Assembly (NCBI GenBank): GCA_004352715.1
Contig: SCFE01000066.1
Location: 1,822,115-1,886,114, forward strand
Length of the DNA stretch: 64,000 nt
Direction: 5' to 3'
From: Hofstenia miamia
Lineage: Eukaryota > Xenacoelomorpha > Acoela
Made by a program: the position numbers and the translations under genes
Shown here: positions 11,005 to 21,452 of the stretch, one piece after another
Position numbering within the stretch: position 1 is the stretch's first letter
Layout of the letters: every line of letters starts with the position of its first letter
The notes under the pieces: model-generated
The model's input: the letters and a program-made list of their open reading frames with translations, nothing else
What the model was told of the DNA's origin: nothing
Databases searched by the model: none

Positions 11005-14000
11005 ATGGCGGAAATTCCAGCGCATTTAAATGCTGTTTTGAGGATGTCCATTGAAGCTGGTGCCCATCAAGGAGAAAATGGAAGAATTTCAAATAAACCA
11101 CTGAGTACAGAAGATCATCAATTTTTGTCTTCTGCTTTAGATGGGTTTAATGCTGCAACTAATATTGTTGATGAAATGAAGAAACTCATTGCGCAATTAA
11201 AATTAGCTATTGTGATTCTTTTTCCATTTGTGCTGCTATTTAGCAAAAAAATCGCTTTGAAAATTCCACTTTACAGAATCTATCGACTGCATAGAGCATC
11301 AATTTAGTCCCTCTGTTAGCAAAACGAGTGGATTTATTTATTCAGAAGACAGGCCATGCAATTTTAAGATATTTATCAAAATCCTTTTTATTATTATTAC
11401 TTCTCATAAATGTTTACGAGGGTCCGTCAATAAATACGTTTCTCTATTTCACCAATGCTAATGTAATTGTTATCTGATGACAGCTTCTTTACAGAATGTT
11501 AGCTAAGTGACTTGTAATCACTTCACTTGGTGTAAAGGTGGATGTGAATCTCACTTTAAATACTCTAATCGATTGTATTCAACTAGTTTATTTACCATTT
11601 TCGGGAAACGACATCTCAGTTGGTCAAAGAAACTGGGTGCGTGAGTTTAAAGAAGGAAGAGCAGTGTTCAAAGGCCTGACCGTCTTGTTACTGCGGGCAC
11701 AAATGAAAAAAACTGAAATGATTCGGCCTTAGGTTCATGAGGATCTTAGAATCACATTGGATCAAGTAGCTACAGAGCTAAATATTTCTCATGGAACAGC
11801 TTGGAAGATAATCTCTGAAAAGCTTACTTCTCGGTGGGTTCTTCTCACTGAAGAGCAAAAGATGAAAAGAATGTTGGTGGCTTCACAACACCTGAAGAAA
11901 TTCAGAAGAGATCCTACTCGCCTGATATGAGTCCTTGTTACTTTTCCCTGTTTTCTGCAATCAAAGAGCGTTTCGTGGACAGCACTTTCGATCTAAGGAA
12001 GACATCAATGCTGCATGGAAGGCCTCTATAGACGAGGTGAACAAGGCTGGCGCATAGCATGGAATTATGAGCCTTCCATATCTCTGGGGAAGAAGTATGT
12101 TGCAGTTGATGGAGGTTACCTTGGGTCATACTTGCATAGACTTTGTATTTGTTATTTTTATTTAAATAAATTATGATTTTATGATATTGGAAAAATGGGA
12201 AACTTACTTATTGACTAACCCTCGTAGTAAATACATTCTTTATAGAAAATGTGTGTCTTAGCCATTTGACAAAACGTTTTGTCAACAGCAATAAAATTGG
12301 TGTTTGTATGTAAGATTTCTTAATGCGTTGACAAAGTGAATTAATTAAAATCGTTCACTGGAGCAACCTCTTTATTTATAACTCAACTAAATTTCTTCTT
12401 GCAAGAATCACAATGAAGTAGTAAATTGCTTAATTGGTCTTGATGAATTAGTCGAAGTTATGGATTACGCCAATGATTTTTGTAAGCTCGATGGCATGAG
12501 TGTTGTTACAAGTTTACTGAAACCTCCCTTCGAGTCTGAAGAAAATTGTGAAGTGATTGTTGAAGCCTGTAATTTAATTGCAACTGTTGTTCAGAACAAT
12601 CCTTTTAGTCAAAATGTATTTTTGTCACTTAATGGACTGACGCGATTATTAAATATTTTAAGTGATGATAATTGTCTTCCACACGCTCGTATAAAGTCTT
12701 TATATGCTTTGTCTTCTCTGCTACGAAATTGCGAACCTGCACTAGATGTATTTGTTACCAATAATGGTTTTTTAATTTTAAAAAAGGCGATGGAATCTGG
12801 AATTATGAAAATATTTATTAAAACGTGTTTTTTAATATCAACTTGTTCTACTTGGAAGGTCAGTAGTTTAATATTTTGTCAATATTTATTTTCGACATTT
12901 ATTTGTATACATTACTACTTCGTCATTATGTATGTCTTTGACTATGTTGTCTGTAGTAGTAATTTTTTATCATTTTGACTATTCATTTGTTCTTTTAGAA
13001 TGTTTGTATGTATCATTCAAATGTTTTTGGCCCCATTTCGAAATTTTTTAATGCGTCAATTTTATTGAAATTATCCATTTCATTCGCTATTCATTTCTTT
13101 TACCTGTTAAACCTGCATCAAATATCTGAATGCATGTTTACAAAGCATGTTCTATTACGAAGTTTTTTCTCTCAAGGCTTCTTTCTTAACTTTTTTTCGT
13201 CGTTAATTTTTATGATATGTTGTTCTTGCTTCTGATTTTCTTTTGTTTTATGCACTGGGTGCGGTATTATTCCAAATTTATACGTTGGAACGTCATGGGC
13301 ATGCAATGTACGTCTTATTACAGTTATATTTAGGAGTTTTTTTAATATTACATTCCCAATTCATTAGCCACATATTGTCAACATCTTCTGTAGTTTTTAG
13401 TTTTTTATAATGATATTTGTCCAATCCTTGTAAATATCGCATTTTGTTTCACAATGTCTGATGAGGAAATATTGTTTAATTGTTTGAGATTCTACACAAA
13501 TTATGCTGCAGGTAGTCTTGTCATCAAGTAAAGACATCGGTGTCTTAGAGGGGTTGACTTTTAAAAGAGATTTGGTGATTGGATCTTCTGTGGAAATATA
13601 TTTGCTTATATTGTCGTCTTGGATATAGCTTCACAAATATAGTAAGAATTTGTGTCGATATACTTCGTTCTTCTGTGTGTAACCGAATTGTGTTGCATCT
13701 TGATGCGAATTGGTATTTTATTTTATTGTCTACGTGTGATTTGTGCCCATTTCTTTAATATAAGTTTAAGAATAAGTGTTTCTTAAACTGTATGGTGAGA
13801 TCTCGATCAAATTGTATGTTATTACGTATAAAACATTCATTTATTAACATACTTAAATGACAATGTTGTTTTTTTTATTTGTTATATATTAAGGCAAGAG
13901 AAATCATAAAACATCTTAGTTCATTTATTTCTTAATTTCATACTTCTCTATAAATCGATCATTATATACAGCGAAATACAATATGTTTATTAATCTATTT

Positions 14001-14264
14001 TAGTGTGAACACAGAGATCGTATGTTTGAATGTGGATTGGTCTCGAAATTAATGGCAAAAATGCAAACATCTGATCAAAAAGCATGTATTGCAACTGCTC
14101 TCTTGGCTATATTTCAGTGTCATAGTTTGTCTTTATCAAGTGCTAAGAATGCTAACGAATTCAGACCATTTATATTAAATAGACTTGACGTGATCAGAGC
14201 AAACTCAGATGACTATTCTGAAGAATTTGATGCATTACTTGAAATAGAAAAACTTATAAAATAG
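11005..14264 (+). CDS. HSPBP1: Hsp70-binding protein 1 (nucleotide-exchange factor)
   Basis: HSPBP1/Fes1 proteins bind cytosolic Hsp70 and speed ADP release. Exons: 11005-11211, 12406-12858 and 14004-14264, all joined in phase 0, giving about 306 residues (human protein about 360). Exon 1 begins at ATG and has the family N-terminal helix H-L-N-A-V-L-R-M-S-I-E-A-G, then P-L-S-x-E-D-x-x-F-L and an E-M-K-K-L-I helix. Exon 2 carries the diagnostic M-D-Y-A-N-D-F-C-K-L-D-G-M followed by armadillo-type helices (L-L-N-I-L-S-D-D, R-I-K-S-L-Y-A-L-S-S-L-L-R). Exon 3 completes the armadillo fold and ends E-I-E-K-L-I-K then TAG. Acceptors at 12405 and 14003 and the donor AAG-GTCAGT at 12858 are good; the exon 1 donor (GTGATT) is weak, so that boundary is the least certain. 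TXNDC9 follows 0.8 kb downstream on the same strand. Confidence 0.88.
11417..12224 (+). mobile_element. Internally deleted mariner element in HSPBP1 intron 1
   Basis: Both ends are preserved: CGAGGGTCCGTCAATAAATA at the left and, on the opposite strand, CGAGGGTTAGTCAATAAGTA at the right, each flanked by the TA target duplication (11415-11416 and 12225-12226). At 808 bp it is shorter than the usual ~1.3 kb. It encodes the mariner N-terminal region (frame starting near 11538) and a second helix-turn-helix with the motif N-I-S-H-G-T-A, then R-W-V-L-L-T. Near 11925 this jumps directly to the C-terminal S-P-D-M-S-P-C-Y-F-S-L-F motif. The middle of the catalytic domain is missing, and stops and frameshifts are present. 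It cannot make transposase; its ends might still be recognised. Confidence 0.92.
12859..14003 (+). other. HSPBP1 intron 2
   Basis: About 1.15 kb, T-rich, bounded by GTCAGT and a TTTTAG acceptor. No gene or recognisable element was found inside; the reading frame at 13008-13235 is a composition effect. Confidence 0.7.
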
Positions 14265-15067
14265 TTTTTCAATGCATATATTGTTTGACATTTTGTGTTT
14301 TCTCTAGTACTGATTTTAATGTTTCAAAAATTTTTATATATTTCTATATTTGTATTCTAAAAATATATTCATATTTAAGAGTAATATAACCTTTTTAATG
14401 ATGTTGAGCTTTTCTAGTATTTTTCACTTTCATGTTTGCATTTGAAAATTCATCCTGTGCAAGATCTAATCACAAAGAATATTTGTTCATTTGAACATTG
14501 GGTAAGAATTTTACAGTTCTTAAAAATCGAAATTTTTCTTGAAATATGAAAGTACTTAGGCATAGAATTTTTTTTTCCGCAAATGGTCATCATTACATTG
14601 GAGCGGATTCACCAATAGACGTGTCTATGTACCAAGATTTTCAATTTTCTTAATAGGTTTGGACAAATTGTTTTATGTTGATTAAGTGGCTTGTATCTTT
14701 GTATCTGTAATCACGCCGAAAATTTAAGGTTAAGCTGCTATGTGAAAATCTTAATTATTACGACCATGCAACATTATTTTTTTTATGCTTAATACTATAC
14801 TATCTTGAAATCTCCGGTGACTTCCACTCTCCGTTCCTCCATTTACCAAGGAATTGCTAGTGACTCTCAAATGTTGTTTTATAATGAGGCTTCCAAAATC
14901 ATCGTAATATTTAACAGATAGTCCTAATAGGCTTGGTGGGCGAGATGGTCAGGCAAATGGATCGTTTGTCGGAGTAATATTCCAATTTTATATAGGATGC
15001 TGTATTTGTCGGCATCCAACGTTCTCGTAGTAACAATTTGAAGTGTTTTAGAATGCATAATGCTGGC
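14265..15067. other. HSPBP1 - TXNDC9 spacer
   Basis: About 0.8 kb holding the 3' end of HSPBP1 and the start region of TXNDC9. No classic AATAAA was seen soon after the HSPBP1 stop. No other gene is visible. Confidence 0.5.
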
Positions 15068-18000
15068 ATGGAACAAGCCTTTGAAAACGCCGTGCTTAAT
15101 GCGACAAAGGCCGTTGAAAGCCAAATAGATGATCAAATTAAGAAGTTAGACGAATTAGGCGACGACGATTTAGAAGCTATTCGCGCAAGACGTTTAGCAG
15201 AAATGAAAAAGCAAGCTGAATTGCGACAAGAATATATCAGAAAGGGTAGTTATTTTTCATAATTGATGTGTTTTAATAACAACATAGCAACATATGATTG
15301 CCTAAGTCGAAAATTGAGACTTTCGCAATGACTTATGTATTGTGCGTATTGGACAACATATGATACTTGAAGAACAATAAGCACCTACATTGCGATATTT
15401 CCATCTGCGTATGTATATTGTAAGAGCAAAAGTAGATTTGAAGCGAGTATATCAAGAATGTCAGTTATATTTGCTAAGCTTATTTTTTCGCATGGATGTA
15501 TTTAAAGTATTAGCAATTTCAGTATTTGAAGGCGTCATTGTTTAAAAAGACCTAGCATTGTGGTTTTTCTACACATTATATACATTTACTTTTTGGTTTC
15601 ATGAATCTAATCACCGTTGGGAAAACTTGTAGTAATGTTATCTGCTCAATGAACGACAATCATAGTACCCTAGACCTCGATCCAAGTCGTAGCGTTTTAA
15701 CTATTTAGAATGTAATTCATAACTTTCTAGATAGTAACGCTGCATTCATTAAGTCTAAGCCATTGCTAAAATTTTTTAATATTTTCATTGAATAATAATT
15801 ATTTCTATTTATTTTATTTCATTATCTTATTATGTTCATATCTTGCTATGTAAGCTTTCTGTTAAACAAATTTATTTCGAAATGTAAAATTGAAAACTAT
15901 ATTGCTATACAAAATATATTTTATGATGTTGGATAAAACAACTCTGGATCTAAACATCATAAAGAGTATTTATTCAAAAATTATTTCAAATGTTTTCGTG
16001 AAATTCATTCCATAATTTAGAAAAATAAGACTATAAACTATTCTTTTCAATTTATTATACTCAAATGTTTCTTTTTCCTTTATGGATATGATATAATTGT
16101 CTAAACACCTTCCAGATTCATGTATGTCGTATTCTTGAGCAGAATATAAAAAGATAACTTCATAATTAACATTGGGAATGCAATATATTCTTACTAATTT
16201 CTCTTTTGAACCAGAAGCCAGCAATGATTGAACGTTCTTTTCTAATGGAATGTATAAGTTCTATATGAAATATTTTATTTCATTGACGTAATATGAACAT
16301 TTGGTTCCATGTGATATTTTATATAAAAATGAAGAAAATCGAAATTAATCATCTTGTCAATAACATTATAACTTACCCTAGGTTTGGACTATTGAAATTG
16401 CATTTTGTGATCTTATTGTTTTTCAGCATTTTTTAATTTGTTTCTAATAAAGTAAACTATATTGTCAATATTTTTGTAAATTGGTTTTACGTTAAACTGA
16501 ATTTTGTAGGCTTTATTGCATACGTATCTCCTTTATATTGATAGAATTTATGTGAACTTCCGTTATTTTATTAAGGAAAAAATAACTCAGACTCGTTTTT
16601 CTAAATTTACTATTGTTACTATATTATTAATGGATATATCCGTTATGATTTTTTAAGCGGTGGTACATATCTTACTATCGTGGAAAATTTATTTAAACAT
16701 TTCCTTTTTCAAGAAATCTAAATTTGAAATGGAATTATTAATCTTTAAGTGTTTAAGATTAAAAAGTTAACCACCATTATAAAATTTTTACTTAAATTAC
16801 TATTTGCTCACAAATACGTTTGCTTCTCGTTTTATTGGACGATTTTGTTCAATTTTGCTGGACGGAGATAGGGATATTTTCCATCCTAAATTACGTACAT
16901 TTTGTTTCAAACATCTTTTACACATAATATTGTACATCTTTTATAACAATTTTTTGTTTTTATTTAATCATATGAATATAGGTCATGGTCATTATGGAGA
17001 ACTATCTGAGCACGATTTTATGAAAGGCGAAGCAAGTAAAAGTCAAAATATTGTTGTTCACTTTTATAGGCCAACTACTCAACGTTGCGAAATCGTTGAT
17101 AAGCATATGCAGGTTTACTTTTTTTATTTTTTGTATACAATATATTATGTTTTACAATCAACAATTAACTAGATTAAATACATATCACTTTAGTAAATAT
17201 GTTTTATAGAGTTTAAATTGGATTGTAGATTGTGAAATTCAAATTGGAAATATCAAAAAATTGAACATTGAAAGTAATACCTTGTGAAAGTGAACTGGGT
17301 ATGAAATATGTGTTAGGGTTTGTTTCTTTCTTATCAAGCAGTAATTTTAAATTTTTTTGGAAGTTTGCACTGTATTTCAATAAATTGTAATCATTCCTAG
17401 AGACTTTATTTTTTAGATTTTGGCTCCTAAACATGTGAATGCTAGATTTGTAAAGCTAAACGTAGAAAAGTGTGGATTCCTTTGTCAGCGTCTTAACATA
17501 ACTGTCATTCCTTCTATTGCAGTTTTCGTTAAAGGAGTTCATGCAGACACAATTGTAGGATTTGATTCTCTCGGCGGTTACGACGAATTTCCAACAGAAG
17601 TACGTTTTAAATTATAATGCGTTTTACTCTAAATTTTTTTAAATATGTCCTTTCCTCATCATTTTATCATCCTTTGTTGTTTTGCCAAGCGTTTTCAAAA
17701 TGTGTCCACCGAATATACTGTAAAATGCAATTAAGCATTTCTAGCATTATTAGATGAAGTTTTTTGGGCCCCATTTATATTATTTTTAGTAATATTTTAC
17801 GTTTTTTAAATATAATAATACTAGGCGTTTTTGTACTCATTTATGTATTTTAATTTATTTTATGACAGTTTCACATTAGATAATTTCAAATATAAGTAAG
17901 GTTTTCGGATTCCTTTAATATTATCAGTTCTAATGTTTAGGTTTTGGAATGGCGTCTGGGAGAGACTGGTGTAATTCGTTATAATGGCGATTTGACTGGG

Positions 18001-18090
18001 CCTGTTACCAAAACACGCAATAGTGGTATTCTATTAATGAACACCAAGAAAACCATACGTGGAACCGCTGATGACAGCGATGATGATTAA
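15068..18090 (+). CDS. TXNDC9: Thioredoxin domain-containing protein 9 (CCT cofactor)
   Basis: TXNDC9 (PhLP3/APACD) is a phosducin-like protein that binds the cytosolic chaperonin CCT/TRiC and modulates actin and tubulin folding. Exons 15068-15245, 16982-17112, 17417-17599 and 17941-18090 give 213 residues (human 226). Exon 1 encodes the N-terminal helices (I-K-K-L-D-E-L-G-D-D-D-L-E, R-R-L-A-E-M-K-K). Exon 2 holds the start of the thioredoxin fold (V-V-H-F-Y-R-P-T-T-Q-R-C) with one cysteine rather than CxxC, as normal for the family. Exon 3 has F-V-K-L-N-V-E-K and I-T-V-I-P-S with the cis-proline, then V-G-F-D-S-L-G. Exon 4 ends K-K-T-I-R-G-T-A-D-D-S-D-D-D, the usual acidic tail. The exon 1 donor splits a glycine codon (G/GT). 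An upstream ATG at 15038 could add ten residues; 15068 fits the family better. Confidence 0.94.
15246..16981 (+). other. TXNDC9 intron 1
   Basis: About 1.7 kb. On the minus strand near 16160-16245 there is a short WD40-looking stretch (L-L-A-S-G-S-K-E-K-L-V-R-I-Y) preceded by a TATAG acceptor-like sequence; it is too short to call a gene. Nothing else was recognised. Confidence 0.5.
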
Positions 18091-18602
18091 CCAATTTCAT
18101 TAGCCCGTCAAAATTTTAGTGTATATATTGTACATATGTTTATTTTTGTCGAGCTACTAAATATATTTGTAAGTTTCACGGAATAGTTGAAGAGAATATG
18201 GCATTAACATGAACTATTCTCTATGCCTATTTGCGTAATATAAGATTAATTCTTGCCAGTCTATTTTATATACAAAGCATAATTTGATTTTGTATGTTGT
18301 TTAGTGCCACACTTTCATTTGTTCTAAATGTTTTTGAAGTAGATGAAATTCTAATTTGGAAACCAAAAAATACTTCGTTTTATATTCTTAAGACTAAAAT
18401 GTGAAATTTTGCATTAAATCATTACCATGCAAATTCTACAACTACCTTCCGCTAAAGTAAATTGAGTCTTTGTCCAAGTTAAAATGTCGTTATTGAATAG
18501 AAAAGAAATTGACTTGGTATTAGTTCTTAGATGATGCAGGGTCTTATTTTATAATACCAGGCGCTCAACAGTGAGCAGCAAACATTGATTCATTGACTAA
18601 AT

Positions 18603-20587
18603 ATGCAGCCACTCTGTGTAGGAATAAGTACTGATATCAATACCGGAAGTTCATTGTCTGGTAAGCTCTAGTCATATGTGCATTCAATTGTTCCACAAAC
18701 AATGTATCAATGGAAATATTTTGTTTTGTCAAGTTTTATTAATTGGGAATAGGCGGAGTGAACTTTAAATTCTGAATCTGTTTTTCTAATGCTGATTTTT
18801 TGTCACACTAATTGCAGTATTATCAGTTTTTGTTGAAATTTTAATTTATGACCACTATAAGGTTATGGAAATATTAATCTAAGGATTTGGAAAAGTTTTG
18901 ATATCAAATTTTAATAAAAGTCATCAAATTCAAGTAGATGGCCTATTAAATTTTGCAACGATTTTTCCATAATAGGAATTCAAGCTCTTGTCATACCTTG
19001 TTATGCAACTTATTGACGCCTTAGGAATTTCTACCAGATGATTTAATATCGCTAAAATATTTCCGAAATATTTGTTTAATATTTTTATTATCATTCTTTA
19101 ATGGTATTACAATGTGATTGAATTTCTCTTCGTATGTAAAATTCAAAAATAGAATTGAGCCATTCCTTTAATAGCTCTTTTTACAATTGAAATGCGTATT
19201 CGGCCAAAACAAATCTTAAAAAATCAACCATTTTCAAGCAAAAGTTTGTATCTGCAAGTTCATGAACAGAGGTGAATAATATAACAATGACTACACTATA
19301 AATCGTTCCTTGAGGTATTATCTGTTAGAGGTCTAAGATTGTTTCAGATATCTAAAATATTAATTGTGAAGTAACACTTCATTGTTTGATCTAATCATCT
19401 AAAATGTATTTCATGGGCTAAATTTCAACCCAGCAGTTTCTTCATTGCCCTAATCGGAGAATGATTCCTACAATTTATTTCTTATGTTTTAACGTTATCT
19501 CGGCGAGATTTTTTCTCTTTAAATAGAAAGGGGTTGCTCCAACCCTTCTCACAAAATCAATTCTATCCATCACTAAGGTTTCGTATTACTGAACAAAAAT
19601 ATTAGTCTGTTGTCATTACGTCATAATAAGCCAAAACACTTGAAAAATATGTTACAGGACCACAACAACGCTAATATTTGACAGGGTGATGGCCAACGAT
19701 AAACTGAACGTATTCAGAAAATAATCATTGAATGCATCCTGACCTGATGTGAATCCATTGATTTTGATATCAATAATAGTGCTAATTTTTTCGTGTATGT
19801 GAACAACGTACCTGTATTTGTGGCGCACATATTTCAGCTGATGGTCTTCATGGATTGCATTCTAAGAGGAGTGCTGGTCGTTTTCACGGCATTCTCAATT
19901 GAATAACCTTTTAAGGGGACTTTTTTAATGATCGACGGCCCCTCAATTTTAAAATCCCCGTGATTGATCAGAAAAAATGGGGAGCGACCTGATGGCGGAA
20001 CTACTGTTCCCTGGTCAAGAGGCCGTTCCCTAGTGTGGGATGTTACAGTAGTTGATGCAATTACTCCCAGACGTATTTAAACTTTTGCTCCTGCTAAAGC
20101 TGCAACTGATGCTGAATCCCGAAAAATATCTAAATATTTTGTAACATTGTTCAACAAGGCTATATATTTCAACCCCTAGCATTTGAATGTCAAAGCGGTG
20201 CCGGCAAATTAACTGGAGACTTTATTTCTCTACAGCTTGGCAAGTCCCTAATATTTCATTAAACGAACCACGTGCGGCAGCAGACATGCTGCTTGCATTT
20301 TGGGGACAATAGATTATGAATCTTCATTAGAAGAATTGTTTTATGTATTCTAGATAGATTGGACATTAAGGAAAAAAGAATATTTGGGAAATAACGAGAA
20401 ACATCGCTTTGCTCATGTAATTAATACCTTTTCATTTAATGTCAAAGAAAAGACAATTGCTAAATTGAAAAACAGTGGTACAGGGATGACGTCCAGAAAA
20501 TACAGCAAGCCCGAGCAAAAAGTAAAATTTATGGAGTTCATTAAAAAAATAGAAATATTGTCATTTCAAGTCTTTCATTTAAAGTAG
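18603..20587 (+). CDS. Possible small two-exon gene, unknown function
   Basis: A candidate first exon at 18603-18660 starts with ATG, encodes M-Q-P-L-C-V-G-I-S-T-D-I-N-T-G-S-S-L-S and ends at a good GTAAGC donor in phase 1. A candidate last exon at 20358-20587, after the acceptor CTAGATAG, reads in the same phase: a lysine-rich segment (W-T-L-R-K-K-E-Y-L, F-S-F-N-V-K-E-K-T-I-A-K-L-K, K-P-E-Q-K-V-K-F-M-E-F-I-K-K) to a TAG stop, followed by AATAAATG near 20710. The joined product would be about 95 residues. I do not recognise the family. The join is inferred only from phase and splice signals, other exons may exist, and the 'intron' contains a retroelement remnant. Confidence 0.25.
19811..20310 (+). 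pseudogene. Retroelement C-terminal region (zinc-like plus nuclease-like tail)
   Basis: Across several frames the plus strand keeps a recognisable run: C-V-C-G-A-H-I, G-L-H-G-L-H, S-A-G-R-x-S-R-H, then R-P-D-G-G-T-T-V-P-W-S-R-G-R-S-L-V-W-D-V-T-V-V-D, A-x-S-R-K-I-S-K-Y, and F-E-C-Q-S-G-A-G-K-L-T. This pattern (CxCG, RPDG, W-D-x-T-V-x-D, then S-K-Y) is well known to me as the C-terminal portion of reverse-transcriptase-bearing proteins in many invertebrate genomes, plausibly a restriction-type endonuclease-like domain; that role is inference. Frame changes near 19910, 20080 and 20180, with stops, show it is dead. No reverse transcriptase was found adjoining. Confidence 0.6.
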
Positions 20588-21447
20588 ATGATTTATAATT
20601 TGAACTATAATTCGGATTACTAAATATTTATTGTACATACATAGATTTGTATTTAAAAATTGTAAAATTTGTAGATGAACAAAAATTATTCGTTGTGAAA
20701 AAAATTTGAACAATAAATGTATAATTTTGAAAAGAATAAGTATAATTATTACTTTTAGACATTTGCTGTGTACAATAAATTTGAAAGCTTTTGTCTTTCT
20801 AACGTTTGTTTTATTCTTGGCATACTTATTATTATATATGGACGGATATCGCTTCCGATCGATTCTATTTCTAGTTTATTTTACATGCATTATCATATTT
20901 GCTCAAAAATTAGTAGCGAATGTATATAGGCCNAATTAATACCTTTTCATTTAATGTCAAAGAAAAGACAATTGCTAAATTGAAAAACAGTGGTACAGGG
21001 ATGACGTCCAGAAAATACAGCAAGCCCGAGCAAAAAGTAAAATTTATGGAGTTCATTAAAAAAATAGAAATATTGTCATTTCAAGTCTTTCATTTAAAGT
21101 AGATGATTTATAATTTGAACTATAATTCGGATTACTAAATATTTATTGTACATACATAGATTTGTATTTAAAAATTGTAAAATTTGTAGATGAACAAAAA
21201 TTATTCGTTGTGAAAAAAATTTGAACAATAAATGTATAATTTTGAAAAGAATAAGTATAATTATTACTTTTAGACATTTGCTGTGTACAATAAATTTGAA
21301 AGCTTTTGTCTTTCTAACGTTTGTTTTATTCTTGGCATACTTATTATTATATATGGACGGATATCGCTTCCGATCGATTCTATTTCTAGTTTATTTTACA
21401 TGCATTATCATATTTGCTCAAAAATTAGTAGCGAATGTATATAGGCC
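20419..21447 (+). repeat. 514-bp direct duplication across a single N
   Basis: 20419-20932 and 20934-21447 appear identical over the parts I compared, separated by one N at 20933. This is what two overlapping contigs joined without merging would look like. It duplicates the candidate last exon of the small gene (20358-20587), so only one copy should be believed. Confidence 0.9.
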
Positions 21448-21452
21448 TATAG

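Noticed and set aside
19908-19925. TTTTAAGGGGACTTTTTT as another TTAA-element end
   Set aside because: It lies inside the retroelement tail and has no partner end or TTAA duplication.
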